A stretch of DNA of 64,000 nt from Blasia pusilla. Its lineage: Eukaryota; Marchantiophyta; Marchantiopsida; Blasiales. Shown in pieces: positions 1 to 10,969 of this stretch. Location: NCBI GenBank assembly GCA_050084515.1, contig CM114272.1:31744001-31808000 (forward strand). Reading direction: 5' to 3'. A model generated the notes under the pieces. That model was not told the DNA's origin. It did no database searches and worked only from the letters and a program-made list of their open reading frames with translations. Made by a program: the position numbers and the translations under genes. Positions within the stretch are counted from its first letter, which is position 1. Every line of letters begins with the position of its first letter.

Positions 1-9
1 TCACTCTCC

Positions 10-75
10 CATCTAACGGCCAGGACAAGGAGGCCGTTAGATGGTGCATCTGACGGCTCACGGCATGAGCCGTCA
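10..75. repeat. Two adjacent perfect inverted repeats
   Basis: The first inverted repeat has 12-bp arms (10-21 and 32-43, catctaacggcc) around a 10-nt spacer. The second has 10-bp arms (51-60 and 66-75, tgacggctca) around a 5-nt spacer. Both are exact matches read in the sequence. They share the core ACGGC, so they may be duplicates of one motif. A MITE end or a structured RNA are possible; neither is shown. Confidence 0.75.
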
Positions 76-1215
76 GGCGTCACCCTACACCCTTCCCCCT
101 CCACCCTCCACCCTCCACCCTTCCCCCTACCCAATCGTCCAACCCTTTCACTCCCAACCCCACTCTTAGTCGCTCGCCCTTGCGAGCTCGTCCGTCCGCC
201 CTCCTCTCCGATCGCCCACTCTCTGAGTGCGTCCGCTCTCTCAGTGCGCCCGCTCTCTAGCTTGAGCGCGCCCCTCCGTCTGGCTCGTGCGCGCTCGAGC
301 ACTCCAGAACTCCGACTCCTCCCCGATCGTGCGCACTCGAGCGCACGAGCTCGAGTGCGCTCATTTTCGGCTCATTTTTGGCTAGGCTTATTTTCGGCTT
401 ATTTTCGGCTAGGCTCGAGCACTCCAGAACTCCGACTCCTCCCGGCTCGTGTGCTCCAGAACTCCGACTCTTCCCGGCTCGTGCGCACTCGAGTGCGCTC
501 ATTTTTGGCTAGGATCATTTTCGGCTCATTTTCGTTTAGGGTTTTCGTTGGGTACTATGCACCTTGTTGTCTGTCTTTCCCTAGGTAGCTGATTTACTCT
601 CTTGCTAGCTCTCTCCGCCCTCCTCTCTCGATCCCTCAGGCGCCCCTCTCTGAGTGTGTTATACAAGGGCGCTTGAGCGTGCCCCTCCGTCCGGCTTGTG
701 CGCGCTCAAGCACTCAAGCGCGCTCAAACCGCTCGATCTGCAATGTTCACTTTCGGTTTTGAGCTAGGCTATCTTGCTCGATCTGCACCCTCCTCCCGGC
801 TCGTGCGCACTCGATCTGCAACGTTCATTTCGGGCTCTAAGCTAGGCTGTCTTGCTAGCTTTGACTCGAGTACCTTTCGGCGAACGCTCAGGAATTTCTT
901 CGAATGCAGCGAACCTGCCGCAGCTCTTGGAGATCTGATTGCAAGCTGTCCAAGCTCATCCCCTTTCCGGTTGTGCTCTTCGGTGTTCTTGATTGACTTC
1001 TTTCCCTAACTCTCCGGCTCTCAGGTTATCTTGCTAGGATCTCTTGCTACTTGTTCGACTCTGGGTATTTTTGACGGTCGGGCTCTCTTGCTAGTTGTTT
1101 GACTCGGGTGCTTTTGACAGTCGGGCTCTCACAACCTTGCACATCGGGTCTCGGGGATTTCTTCACGGTTGGGCTCTCACAACATTGGACATCGGGTCTC
1201 GGGGATTTAGTTTGG
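76..1215. repeat. GC-rich region of degenerate short repeats
   Basis: No convincing gene lies here. A CCACCCT-type microsatellite sits near 95-130. The phrases gagcactccagaactccgac and ggctcgtgcgcactcgag recur between about 290 and 500 and again, more degenerate, at 680-810. The open frames in both strands (for example 244-588) follow the repeat composition and show no domain, so I leave them out. The region may be an LTR or the untranslated part of a mobile element; this is a guess. Confidence 0.5.
1123..1208. repeat. Direct tandem repeat, 48-bp period
   Basis: The block beginning gggctctcacaac at 1123 and ending tcggggattt at 1160 recurs at 1171-1208 with only a few changes. It is a two-copy tandem repeat with a 48-bp offset, and I see no coding signal in it. 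Confidence 0.7.
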
Positions 1216-1287
1216 CTACTGTGCTTTTGATGGTCGGGCTCGTTTGATAGTACACTCTTTCGGCATAGCGCAACCCGATCGGTAGGA

Positions 1288-1328
1288 TGCTAGGGATCGG
1301 TAGCCCGTTGGGCTACCGATCCCTAGCA
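1288..1328. repeat. Perfect 19-bp inverted repeat, 3-nt loop
   Basis: The left arm is 1288-1306 (tgctagggatcggtagccc), the loop is gtt at 1307-1309, and the right arm is 1310-1328. All 19 pairs match. A transcript would fold into a strong hairpin. It could be the head-to-head end of a palindromic element or a small-RNA-type foldback; I cannot tell which. Confidence 0.8.
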
Positions 1329-1581
1329 CTTTGGCTACAATGTCTCTTTTGATAGCCAGGCTATTGGTCTCCAAAGCTATTTTTCTCCTATTACACATGT
1401 ACACCTGGGACACATAGGGGCAAAATGGGTGGAGTTAGTACTCAAGTTGAATACTGAAAGAGGGGTTGGCAGAGACATTCAAAAAACTTTTATGTCGCTT
1501 TCATTTCAAAGTAAGGAGTACATGACTATTTGATTTACTCTACTCCTAATCGGCATGCTCACCCTCTCCTAGATCCCAAAT

Positions 1582-2151
1582 TCAGATATGGATCTGAATA
1601 TTCACTACAACTTCTTTCCCCTTATGCCCTTTATGTGGGGATTTCTTTGTGCACTGTGGAGTTACCGCGGACCTTCCCTTGAATGGTGAGCTTTGCTGAT
1701 TTCGGTTAGTGTGCGGGGTCATTCTCCGCTTCTTAGTAGAGGCTCCTTCCTCGGTATGTTCCCTTTCTATGCCGGGCCTCCTTATGTGATAGGGAGGAGT
1801 CCCTTCCTCCTCTACAACATCTATTCCCTCTCCTCCAACTGGCTTTGGATCGTACCCTTTGTCGGAATCCGTAGGGAGGATTGCAGCGGGCATGGAGTCC
1901 TTTGTTGCATACTCAAATCCCGGAGCATGCACGGGGGTGATCAGCTCTCCCCAAGTGGGACCATCACAGTGCAACTTGTTCCATTTGCTCAAGCGTATAT
2001 AGTCCCCATGACTTATTGGAGACCATTTTGTACTCTCCAATGCTTCGAGATCTGGTGACTTTACACCGTAATGTTTTTTCGAGCTCGTTACCTTGGACAC
2101 ACTCTTTCCTCTCCCTTGTGTTGAATTTTTCGCTGTGATTCTTGTTGCCAT
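1582..2151 (-). CDS. Unrecognised 189-aa repeat-family ORF, copy 1
   Basis: I do not recognise this protein. It opens with ATG at 2151 and is basic and Ser/Thr/Lys-rich at both ends, without a signal peptide or membrane segment. Residues 27-54 (HYGVK... to ...DYIRL, 1990-2070) match two other minus-strand loci in this window: 16,675-16,755, which keeps YGVK, a leucine-acid pair and WSPIS, and 13,002-13,079, which keeps HYG and KWSP. The middle is acidic (VVEEEGT) and the C-terminus is Lys/His-rich. This copy is the only uninterrupted one. Three diverged copies in 15 kb suggest a protein carried by a mobile element rather than a host gene, which is inference. No intron, promoter or terminal repeat was identified. 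Confidence 0.45.
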   Translation of the reverse strand: MATRITAKNSTQGRGKSVSKVTSSKKHYGVKSPDLEALESTKWSPISHGDYIRLSKWNKLHCDGPTWGELITPVHAPGFEYATKDSMPAAILPTDSDKGYDPKPVGGEGIDVVEEEGTPPYHIRRPGIEREHTEEGASTKKRRMTPHTNRNQQSSPFKGRSAVTPQCTKKSPHKGHKGKEVVVNIQIHI

Positions 2152-2862
2152 CTCTAGGTAGTTTTCATTCTGCTCCTTTGCTGTTTCGGATGTTGCAGAT
2201 GTCGAAAGCTACCCGAAATCTCGGGGGTCTCACTTCCACACAAACGCCCCATCACGTGCGAAAAAGTTAGGGGTTTTTTAATTGCGTCCCTCGGAAGACT
2301 TATTAAGTTTTGTGGAAGAACAATAGGGCATAATTTATTCCATCAAACTCTTATAAGAACAATAGGGTATTTTTTATTAGTCTTCCTTCCATGGAAAATG
2401 TTAAGATAAGATAGGGTTTATACATGTCACATCTACATATATTAAATTATTTTTTTACAAAAATTAGCTTCCCTAGCTAAAAAAATCAATTTTATGGAAA
2501 AGCTTTAGAGGGAAGAAGGGAGTCCTTACTTTCAAGTTTCCCTCTCAATTTGAGTTGGGTTTGTTGGGTCTAGGGTTTTGGCCTTCGCAGACAAGCTTTG
2601 AGCGGCAAATTGAGCCGCCACTTGAATCCCTTCTGAGCAGAGTTTGGGTTCTGTTGCTCGGGAGTGGTGGTGCAGCAGGAGAGTGTGATCGGAAGAGACT
2701 CGAGACTCGAGTGGCGTAGTAGGAGAAAGTGATCGGGAGTGGCTCGGCAGTTGGTATGCTCTTTTTTTTCTTGCTTTCTTATCGTGCCTCTATTCTCTTG
2801 AGTGCTTTCCTTTCCTTCGTATCTGATTGCACAACGTAGTTGAGGGCGGAGGATGGTAAGCG
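2152..2862. other. Non-coding stretch
   Basis: I see no gene here. The segment is AT-rich from 2280 to 2510 with long A and T runs, then G-rich near 2640-2760 with the repeated motif agagactcgagactcgag. No hairpin or long repeat stands out. Confidence 0.4.
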
Positions 2863-3228
2863 TTATGGTTCTAGATCAGAGATGCCTGATTTTGTAAGGA
2901 GAGAAGGGAAGAAGGGGAGCCTCATTTCGTAAGGCAGTTCGTAAGGCGAGAGGGCGTCGATTGGAAGGTGAGTGGATTTTATTTTTCTTGTCGGCCGGGG
3001 GGTGGTGAATCCAAGAAAATTCAGGACTTTTTTCTCCTTCTTCTCTTCTAGTTTGTTGCGTCGGAATATCTCAAGGCGACGCTGAACTTCTTCAATGGAT
3101 AGACCATCTTCCGAGCTCCTCAGTCGCATATGCCTGATTTCATCAAGCAGGATTGAGATTATCCGTTCTTGACAAGTCCATACTGGGTTGATCTGGCCCG
3201 CGTTCCTTGTCGAATGATTTTTCATCAT
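2863..3228 (-). pseudogene. Plasma-membrane H+-ATPase N-terminal fragment
   Basis: Residues about 39-74 of this 121-aa frame (genomic 3007-3114) read EDGLSIEEVQRRLEIF, then NKLEEKK and VLNFLGF. From family knowledge this is the cytosolic N-terminal actuator lead-in of plant plasma-membrane P-type H+-ATPases (AHA/PMA), just before the first membrane helix. After FLGF the sequence departs from the family: there is no transmembrane segment, no phosphorylation motif (DKTGT) and no nucleotide-binding domain. The full protein is about 950 aa, so this is under 5 percent of it. It is a gene fragment, probably captured or stranded by a transposon, and cannot pump protons. The flanking codons (residues 1-38 and 75-121) have no recognisable origin. 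Confidence 0.7.
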
Positions 3229-3374
3229 CTCTATGCCAATCTAATGGACGGTGTCCATAGGTTTCAGTTTATCCGATTTTATGCCACTGCCGCATTCATA
3301 CTTGATGAATTTGTTCAAGCCGGTGACAATTTGGAGTCAAAATAAATATTGACATTGATCCGAAATCCATTGAA

Positions 3375-4085
3375 ATGGAGGTATTAGGACATGAAGTAAG
3401 GCATGTGTTTGCATTTGTTCAAGCAGAACTGACTAATGTGGCAATTCCCCATGCAATAGTGCCTACTGTAACTTATGAGGGCAAGATTATCTATAAATCC
3501 ACCCTTGTAAGTCAATTTTCTTGCAATCCTTTCATGTCAAAGGATAGACTAACTCGAATAGCCCAAAAGACTTATTACACTATTGGTAAGGGAAAGGAAC
3601 GTGATCCTAGTTGCCCAACTTGTTTGGTTAATGTTGGTAGTGATATTGCAGTTTTGTTTGAATCTACAGCAAATGTTGGCCCTTCCACAAGATCAACAAA
3701 GTCAAAGAAAAGGAAGGAAAAAGAGACACAACTTGCAGTGGAGGCAGGAGAGTATTGGTTGGGGCGTATTGTGTTTATGATTCAAAAGAATGGTTCACAT
3801 TGGTCAAGACGTCGTACGGCCTTGGACTTGTTAAATAGGCATGTACCTCCTCCTGGACAAAAGGGAAGCATTTGTCGTATTATGTATAATTGGTACAAGT
3901 CTTTCGGCCATGGTAACGCCAAAACCTTGTTCAGTTATGATGCAATAGATGTGCAATGGATTGATATTGAAATGATGATCTCTAATGTGAATTTGACAAT
4001 GAAATCAGGGGTACAAGATAGAATATACATACTTGATTCAGTTGACTTACATGCTTTGACTACATATATTCACAGTATGAGTTGA
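3375..4085 (+). CDS. Unassigned 236-aa ORF, intact
   Basis: This is an uninterrupted frame starting ATG GAG GTA at 3375 and ending TGA at 4083-4085. I do not recognise the family. Visible features are a CPTC pair near residue 79, a Lys/Arg-rich nuclear-localisation-like run (residues 107-115, STKSKKRKEKE) in mid-protein, an aromatic/basic segment WSRRRTALDLL, and an acidic C-terminal part with WIDIEMMI. There is no signal peptide and there are no membrane helices. It lies between a gene fragment and a CACTA element, so an accessory ORF of a transposon is the likeliest explanation, but no terminal repeats were found around it. It could also be one exon of a split gene: no upstream exon is obvious. 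Confidence 0.5.
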   Translation: MEVLGHEVRHVFAFVQAELTNVAIPHAIVPTVTYEGKIIYKSTLVSQFSCNPFMSKDRLTRIAQKTYYTIGKGKERDPSCPTCLVNVGSDIAVLFESTANVGPSTRSTKSKKRKEKETQLAVEAGEYWLGRIVFMIQKNGSHWSRRRTALDLLNRHVPPPGQKGSICRIMYNWYKSFGHGNAKTLFSYDAIDVQWIDIEMMISNVNLTMKSGVQDRIYILDSVDLHALTTYIHSMS

Positions 4086-4194
4086 TCTTGGTGAGTTTTT
4101 TTCATGTTTGAGATATGTTAAATTAAATATTTTTATGGAGTGTGCTTAGAGTGTACTTAACACTCTTGAATTATGAGTAGGATAATGGGAGGGA

Positions 4195-4270
4195 GTAGGC
4201 TAGGGGGATGACAGATTGGCTGATTAAGCCTCTTGCTCAATTAGGGGTTTAATTCCCCTCTATCATAGTG
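4195..4270 (+). repeat. tRNA-like (SINE-type) segment
   Basis: At 4243-4259 aggggtttaattcccct forms a perfect 5-bp stem with a 7-nt loop, like a tRNA T-arm (pol III box B). It follows a box-A-like gatgacagattggctgattaag by a spacing close to that of tRNA-derived SINEs. The acceptor and anticodon stems do not pair well, so this is not a working tRNA. The call as a SINE head is tentative. Confidence 0.25.
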
Positions 4271-4593
4271 TAAGGATAACATGTTGGATGTTAACTTAAC
4301 TTGGTGCTTTTCTTTTCTTTCAAGGTCTTATTTATTTCAAGTGATTGCTTTACTTAAAATATTTTAGGGGTACCAAAAATGAAAAATGATTCCTTTAAAA
4401 TACATAAGGGTGAGAAAAAATTATTTTTTCACTTATAAGTTAGGGGGTCTAGACCCTAAAACGTCGCAGGTGATGTAGAGCCCTCCATGTAGTGATCCCC
4501 CCGAGCCCGAAATGTGAGGAGCTCTGGAGGTGATGGAGCGAACGTCAAATGTGTAGGAGCTCTCGAAAAGTCGTTAAAGTTGCTGCTGTAGGG

Positions 4594-5044
4594 GACGTCA
4601 AGAACGCGGGAGCTGATCTTGAGATCAAATCAAGGGCCGCTTAATTGGGGCAAACCGAGCCTGCTATGTTCATCCGCAACTACACCGAGCTCAGTATTTT
4701 AGTTCATAGAGCTCGAAGAAATGTAGACTTGTAAAGCAGAGACATGTCTTACTCTATCTAGCAATAAATGAAGTTCAGCATGTATGAATGACAGTAGAGC
4801 TCGGTGAATGACTGAGTTCACTTTACCAAGGTAGGGAACATCAAGAACGCGCGAGCTGATCTTGAGATCAGATCAAGGGCCGCTTATTCGGGGCAAACTG
4901 AGCTTGTTATGTTCATCCGCAACTACAAATAGCTCAATATTTTAGTTCATAAAGCTCGTAGAGCAGAGACATGTCTTACTCTATCTAGCAATAAATGAAG
5001 TTCAGCGAGAATGAATGACAGTGAATGAATGAGTTCACTTTACC
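4594..5044. repeat. Tandem duplication of about 220-243 bp
   Basis: The block tcaagaacgc ... ctgatcttgagatca at 4598 recurs at 4841 (offset 243). The block ends gagttcactttacc recur at 4811 and 5031 (offset 220). Within it, catgtcttactctatctagc is shared exactly. The second copy has a deletion of about 20 bp. There is no coding signal. A TATA-like aataaatagg follows near 5091, so an LTR or promoter repeat is possible. Confidence 0.7.
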
Positions 5045-5943
5045 TCAACAAGTGTTCGTGAGAAAAATGGGGACTGTAATTTGTAAGAGGGAATAAATAG
5101 GATCAAGTTTGAATCAAAATCCTCACACTCACTACTCGAGAAATAAGAAGCCAATCTCATCGGACGACGCTGGTTTGAAGGATCGAAACCAGAAAGGACA
5201 AAAAATTGACACAAAAGTTGTGGCCAAAAATGAAAACCCTAAATTAGTCGCACGTGCTAGGTACGCTTTAGACGCGCCAAAATTCCACGTTCGTTAGGAA
5301 AACTGTTACAGGAGGCTAGGGCGGCTATGAACAAAACCCTAAAACAGACTACGTCAGACGTACGCACGGAACATCCTGGTTCGCTTGAAGTGCCACATGG
5401 CAGTTAGAGAGGTATTTGCGCAGCGAGAAAGGACTCTCCCATAATAGTATAGATAGGCAAAGTAAAAATCCTAGACTCGAGAACTATAAATGTTTCCCAT
5501 CTCCATTCAACATATATACATACGCAACTCTTAAAACCTTTTCTGCTTCTCTTCCACTAGGGGTTTGGTATCTTGACCAATTTTCCTTGCCATGGTTTAT
5601 AGTTCTACGAATATATCCAACTCTTAAACCGTTCAGCCAGCCATTGATATAATCCTTAATGTCCACGACTTGAAAGAAGCCTTCTTATGTATCATCATAG
5701 ATCCCAGACTGATTTTGCTGTTTGCATGGAGGTATTGGAATTTGTTGCGGAGGTTGTGAGGCTCCTTCCTTGTTGGCTTTTAAAAAAATAAGGATTCTCC
5801 ACGCTAGGATTTTTACAGGTCGCAGTTGCAAATAGGTATATAAAATAGAGATGGGCCCCTCATAGGATACGGTGCTAGTGTTAGTTGATTTGGATGGTAA
5901 GGTGATAACCATGTTTCATGTTCAAACAGGAGGATGAAGACAT
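5045..5943. other. Non-coding stretch downstream of the duplication
   Basis: Short open frames on both strands (for example 5109-5297 and 5416-5652) lack domains, and I do not support any as genes. CACTACTCGAGAAATAAG at 5130 weakly resembles the inverted end of the CACTA element that finishes at 11,675, but the flanking triplets do not match (act versus ttg). Confidence 0.35.
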
Positions 5944-6276
5944 ATGGAAAAGAGTGTAAATGGAAAGACTTTGAGTGATCAAACTCAAAAGTCTACAATT
6001 CGATTGGTTCTAGAAGAGGAGGAGATTGAGTTGGAGAAAATCGTGCAATTTGAAGAAAATTTGAGGAAGCAAGAAGAAGAGTCTGCCCAAAATTACATTA
6101 AGTAGGCTATTGCTACTCTAGAGGAGGAACAAAGCTGGCTTGAAGAGGCCAGAGCATTAGCTTATTGGCAAGAATGTACTTGGGAAAAAGAGTGTGCAGA
6201 CTATACTAAGCGTACAAATTTGTAGGACGAGTGGTTGCATAGAAACCTTATTAAGGATTGGTCTCCTAAGAAGTAA
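5944..6276 (+). pseudogene. Decayed coiled-coil ORF
   Basis: From ATG at 5944 a charged, Glu-rich frame runs through two in-frame TAG codons (6103-6105 and 6223-6225) to TAA at 6274-6276. It reads like one coiled-coil protein (LVLEEEEIELEKIVQFEENL, then later LEEEQSWLEEARALAYW), so the stops look like later damage. I cannot assign a family. It lies just upstream of the CACTA transposase remains and may be part of the same element. Confidence 0.4.
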
Positions 6277-6767
6277 GTTTTTTCTTTAAAAACATATTAT
6301 GCTTACACAAGGAGTAGACTCATTTCATTTTTGTAGACGTGAGACATAACAATTGTTGAAATTGATTATAAAATGTATATATCTTGTGGTGTTGCAGTTG
6401 ACAAGTGGAGCTTATAGTCTTTGAAAAATATAGAAGTACTTTCATTCTCTTATAATTCTATCAAAATATGAAATTGATGAATGTTAAAAAAGTCATTGAA
6501 ATCATAAAACTCCATATGATCAATAGAGCTAATCATTATTTTCTTTTCTATTTTTTGGTTCATTAATTAGGAGCTCTCAATCCCCTAGTGACTAGCCAAA
6601 ATCACCATGAGCCAAACGTTGAGGGCCAGCAAGGGTAGAAAACCACTTAATCATCCAGATATAATTTCATGACATGACTTCAAACTTTGGCGCCCAGAGC
6701 TCGGGCTAGAAGGGATGGTATAAAGGGAGTTAGGTATCCATGGAGTTTATGAAAAGGACAAATAAGT

Positions 6768-9700
6768 TTGTCCTTGCCCAAAGTGGAGGAATATTTACAA
6801 AATAACCAACGTTTCTCCATGCGTAGGATATGGAAAGGTAGAGAAGAATGGGACTCATCTGATGATGAGTGGTTGAAACAAGATGAGCATGAGAGAATAG
6901 TTGATGAAGCCATTGTCATGAATTTTGCTAAACCTGTGAATATGCAGACCCATAATGGGCCAGCAGATTTCACCAAATCTCAACCTCTAGCATACCAAGA
7001 AGGCGTAGACAACGAAGTTGATTTGCACAGAATGTTGAATGAAGTTTTTTCCCAATACAATGATCTTCATGACAAAGAAGGAAGATCTGATAGGGGGGAA
7101 AGAGAGGGGAACGATGATCAGGTTGACATGGATGAAGATCCTAAAAATGTAGATGACAAGATAGCTGATGTATGTAAGCCTCTCTATTTCGGTGAAGGCC
7201 AGACATGGCTTGTAGATTTCCTTCTTTGCCTTTACGACCGCTGGAGACTGACGAAGACTACGCCGTGAAAATGGAGGATACCGACGATTCTATCCAATCT
7301 GCTCAGTTTTTTTATTGATAGTCAAGTTCTAGAGTATCAATGTTGGCATTTTTTATGTACCTTTTTAATATTGCAAAGCACATAATTTACCCAATGTAGC
7401 TATAGATTAACTTTTGAAGTTGCTTGGGAAGCAATGCCACTTGAAAACAATGTCCCATAAAGTCATCATATAGCTAAGAAACTCATGGTGAAGTTGGGGT
7501 TGAGTTACGATACCATCCATGCTTGTCCACGTGGTTCCATATTATTTCGAGGGGATTTACACGCTCTTAATCAATGTCCAAAGTGCTATGCAGAAAGATT
7601 TAGACAAGTTGGAAAGTCATTGATACCTTGCAAAGTTCTTCGTCATTTCCCAATCATTCCTAGATTGCAACGCATGTTCAGATCTAACATCTTGTCTTAG
7701 TTGATATCTTGGGTTCCTCTTAACCAAAGCCGAGATGGTTTAGTTTGACATAGAGCAGACTCTAGGGCTTCGAAGCATGTAGACCATATATATCCTGATT
7801 TTAGGAGTGAGAAGAGAAACTGTAGATTTGGATTAGCATTAGATAGGGTGAATCGGTTCTCAGAGAAGGCGAGTTCATGGTGAACTTGGCTAGTGTTATT
7901 AGTGAATTACAATTTACCTCCTTGGTTGCAAAAAAAAAGGTTTTTATCCAGTTGGCTTTGATCACCCCTGGAAAAGAGAGTGTCAACAGCGAGAACATTG
8001 ACACTTTCTTGGCTCCTTTGTAGAGGAGTTTGGAAATCTGTGGGAAGGTGTTGATTCCATGATGTGAGGAAATTGGATGGACAGGTGAAATTCACCTTCA
8101 AAGACTTGATTTTGTGGACCATCAATGACTACCCTGCATATGGGTTGATCTCATGACAAAGCCATGGTGGAAAGCTAGCCTACATAGTGTGTGGGCCTCA
8201 AGAAGATTCTCACTTCTCTAAAGAATGTGGCAAACCAATATTTCTTGGTCATCGTCGTTATCTCAAACAAAACCATCATTGGCGAGGGAGGAAGTATGGA
8301 TCACTTTTCAATGGTAAAGGAGAGTCTAGGCCACTTCCCACAAGGATTACAACAATGGAGCATATTAGATGGGCAGAGGATAAACAAAGATACCATGAGA
8401 GAGGGGGTAGAGAAGATGGTCCTCATGACCCTTACAAGAAAACCGGAGTTAAGCATAGAAGAATCCTTTTTTCATTGCCCTATTGGCAAGTATCCTACTT
8501 AATTATAAGATTTTGCATTATGTAAGGAAGATTTATTTTTTTGTTTATCGAAGTACATTGGATTTTTCCTTAACCACATGTAATTTGATATCATTTATTG
8601 ATTCGATATACCCTAGACATCATGCATGTAGAGAAGAATATTTTTTAAAATGTTTTGAAACTATTGTTTGGGATACATGATACAGTGAAAGTGAGCCGAG
8701 ATATGGAAAAAAGACAAATTCGATCCCACTTATGGCTAAAATCTCACCCTTCTAGAAGTGGAATTATTGTCAAACCTGTAGCGAACTATGTTCTCTACGC
8801 TAGTGAAATGGCCATTTTCTTGGGAAGGGTTGAATCTTTGAAAGTGCCAACTGGCTATACTCGTGAGTTGAAAAACTTGTGGTGAAGAAGAGAATAGGGA
8901 ACATGAAGTCTCATGACTACCACGTATTTATCCAACAAATTCTACCTTTCTGTCTTCAAGGTCTCATGAGCAAAGATGTGAGGACCACGGTCTAGAGATT
9001 ATGTAGAGTTATGAGGAATCTTTCACAAAAAGTTTGGGACCATACATATTATCCCCAACTTCATGAAGACGTAGCTATCATCATGTGTTTGCTTGAGTTT
9101 CATTTTCCTCCAGCCTTTTTTAATGTAATGACCCATCTGCTCATTCATCTAGTGGAGGAGCTAGACATGTGTGGGTGAATAGAATGTAGATGGATGTACC
9201 CTTTTGAAAGGTATATGGGAGTTATGAAGAAATACGTGAGGTCAAAAGCCCGCCCAGAAGCATATATGGCCGAGGCCGGCCTACATTTTAGATGAAGCTG
9301 TGGGATTTGTGACATATTATATGAAAAGGTTTGAGCCAATTCATACTCGAGTATGGGATGATGGCGAGGAGTGTGGTGTGTCCGGGGAAGAATTAGAGGG
9401 TACAGGAGTCCAAGTTCGACTTTTGCAATCTAGTATCGACATGGCACATCAATACATTTTGCATAATATCCAATGTATGGTGAAGTGACACAAGTAAGGC
9501 CTCAAACCCTTCAACCCATAATGGTTTGCTTGCATTTCCAACTTCAAATGGCCACATCCAACCCTCATCCACATTGTCTCATAGAGGCTTATATTTTAGA
9601 GTTTATTCGAATAGGAAAGAAGAGAGACAACACCTTAGCAAATGTCTCATTTTCGGATTGGGTACGACCAGATGTGATTGTACAGAAGTATGAGAGCATA

Positions 9701-10284
9701 CAATAATCATTATAAGATAGATAATGTTGGAGCTATACCCTTCTCTAAATATGATAGCGGCATTGGAGCCATATTTTTGGGTAATGGCGTTTTCAATCCA
9801 TCCCGCTCAAGATGCTGGGAGTTTTGGTTGACATTTTAGCTTTTGACTATCAGATTTTGGGGAGTCAGTAGTTCTTATAAGAGGTCGTTGGACTAGGATA
9901 GATTGGTCATCTCATAGACCATCTATGAAGCAAGACAACAAGGAGTTACTCCTTGCCAATTTGAGAGATGTCAAGCTAGAAGATCATGAGCCTTTTGTCT
10001 TCCCTTCGCAAATCGAACAAGTTTTTTATGGTGATGTTTGTGATGGAAGTGGATGGGGAGTGGTTTTGAAGAAAGAAGCCCGATCTCGTAGATGTTTGGC
10101 GAGAGATGAACATGCAACAAATGGAAATAATTTGGATTTCTCTAGATTAGAAATTCCTACGAATTTTCCTGTAATTATACAAATTCCTTGTGTAGCTCCT
10201 AGTATAGAGTTAAGTGATGCTGAAATTAATATCTCAATGAAGGATTTCAGTAATGTGGATGTAATGTTAACATCCGTAATCTAG
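6768..10284 (+). pseudogene. CACTA TNP2-type transposase remnant
   Basis: Segments that match plant TNP2 transposases appear in order across frames. The acidic N-terminal part is at 6768-7268. The block GLSYDTIHACPRG followed by CPKC and KVLRHFPIIPRLQRMF is at 7485-7700. GHRRYLKQNHHWRG, with LPYWQ, is at 8187-8490. LDIMHVEKNIF is at about 8610-8645. The DUF4218-like region follows (KSHDYHVFIQQILPF, WMYPFERYMGVMKKYVRSKA, 8890-9330). The DUF4216-like EPFVFPSQIEQVFYGDV is at 9925-10,080. Frame changes and stops separate almost every block, some perhaps introns but several clearly mutations, for example the stop after EKNIF. The normal enzyme binds element ends and cuts them in the nucleus; this copy cannot be made intact. 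Confidence 0.8.
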
Positions 10285-10521
10285 GACATGAGATTTTAGA
10301 GTCACATAATTCAGAAAACTATGATTTTGAATAATACCTATTGTAGTTTCACCACCTCTTGTAATTCACTTTGCTGACTTCTTCATCTCAAAAATTTAAT
10401 TGAAGTCAATTTCTGTCATGTAGAGGTAAGTAGTGTGTTTGCAATGCATTGCCTCTCATAGAAGGATGTTCATAATTTTATTTTTCATTGTTGCTTCTTA
10501 ATAGTGTACGTTGTATGGTAG

Positions 10522-10887
10522 TTGTTGATACATTGCCTATGTGATGTTATGGGAAGGGACAATAGATTGGCAATGAGTACCAAGGACTTTGAATGGACCT
10601 TGGATGCTACTCGTAATGTTCGAACGACTAAGGGGAAGGCGGATTTGGATGCCCTTCTGATGAGTGAGGGATTCCATGATGCTTACGGAGAATTACTAGA
10701 TGGGATAGAACATTATATTTGGGTTCTTAGAATGGAAAGGAATAAAACCAAGAGTGCTTTAGAAGTGAATTTTGTTGGGAGGTACAATGATGATCATGAC
10801 CCATGTTGGCAACCCTTAATGGAAGACAATGACAAAGGCATTAACTCAGCTCAAGGCAATAACAAAGGCATTTCAAATTTCCATTGA
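10522..10887 (+). CDS. Small ORF inside the CACTA element, unassigned
   Basis: A 121-aa frame ends at 10,887 just before the subterminal repeats. A more natural start is the internal methionine in MGRDNRLAMSTKDFEW at about 10,549. It is hydrophilic with an aromatic patch (EHYIWVLRMERNK). Its place, between the transposase and the 3' end, is where En/Spm elements carry their second product (TnpA-like), but I see no sequence feature proving that. It could be a 3' exon or a chance frame. Confidence 0.3.
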   Translation: MLIHCLCDVMGRDNRLAMSTKDFEWTLDATRNVRTTKGKADLDALLMSEGFHDAYGELLDGIEHYIWVLRMERNKTKSALEVNFVGRYNDDHDPCWQPLMEDNDKGINSAQGNNKGISNFH

Positions 10888-10969
10888 ACTCCTTGTTTGA
10901 ATCACTTATTGAATGGGGTTTAAATTTACATAGAAGCAAATGAAGATTGACTAGCATCTACTTTTCAAA

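Noticed and set aside
244-1009. Arg/Ser-rich frames of 114 and 103 aa
   Set aside because: The residues follow directly from tandem ctcgtgcgcactcgag-type repeats, with no start context or domain.
5130-5147. CACTACTCGAGAAATAAG as the 5' end of the CACTA element
   Set aside because: The match to the 3' terminus is only partial, no subterminal repeats follow, and the flanking triplets differ (act versus ttg).
6689-6712. tggcgcccagagctcggg as a retrotransposon primer-binding site
   Set aside because: Only the first seven bases agree with the tRNA-Asp site, and no LTR precedes it.
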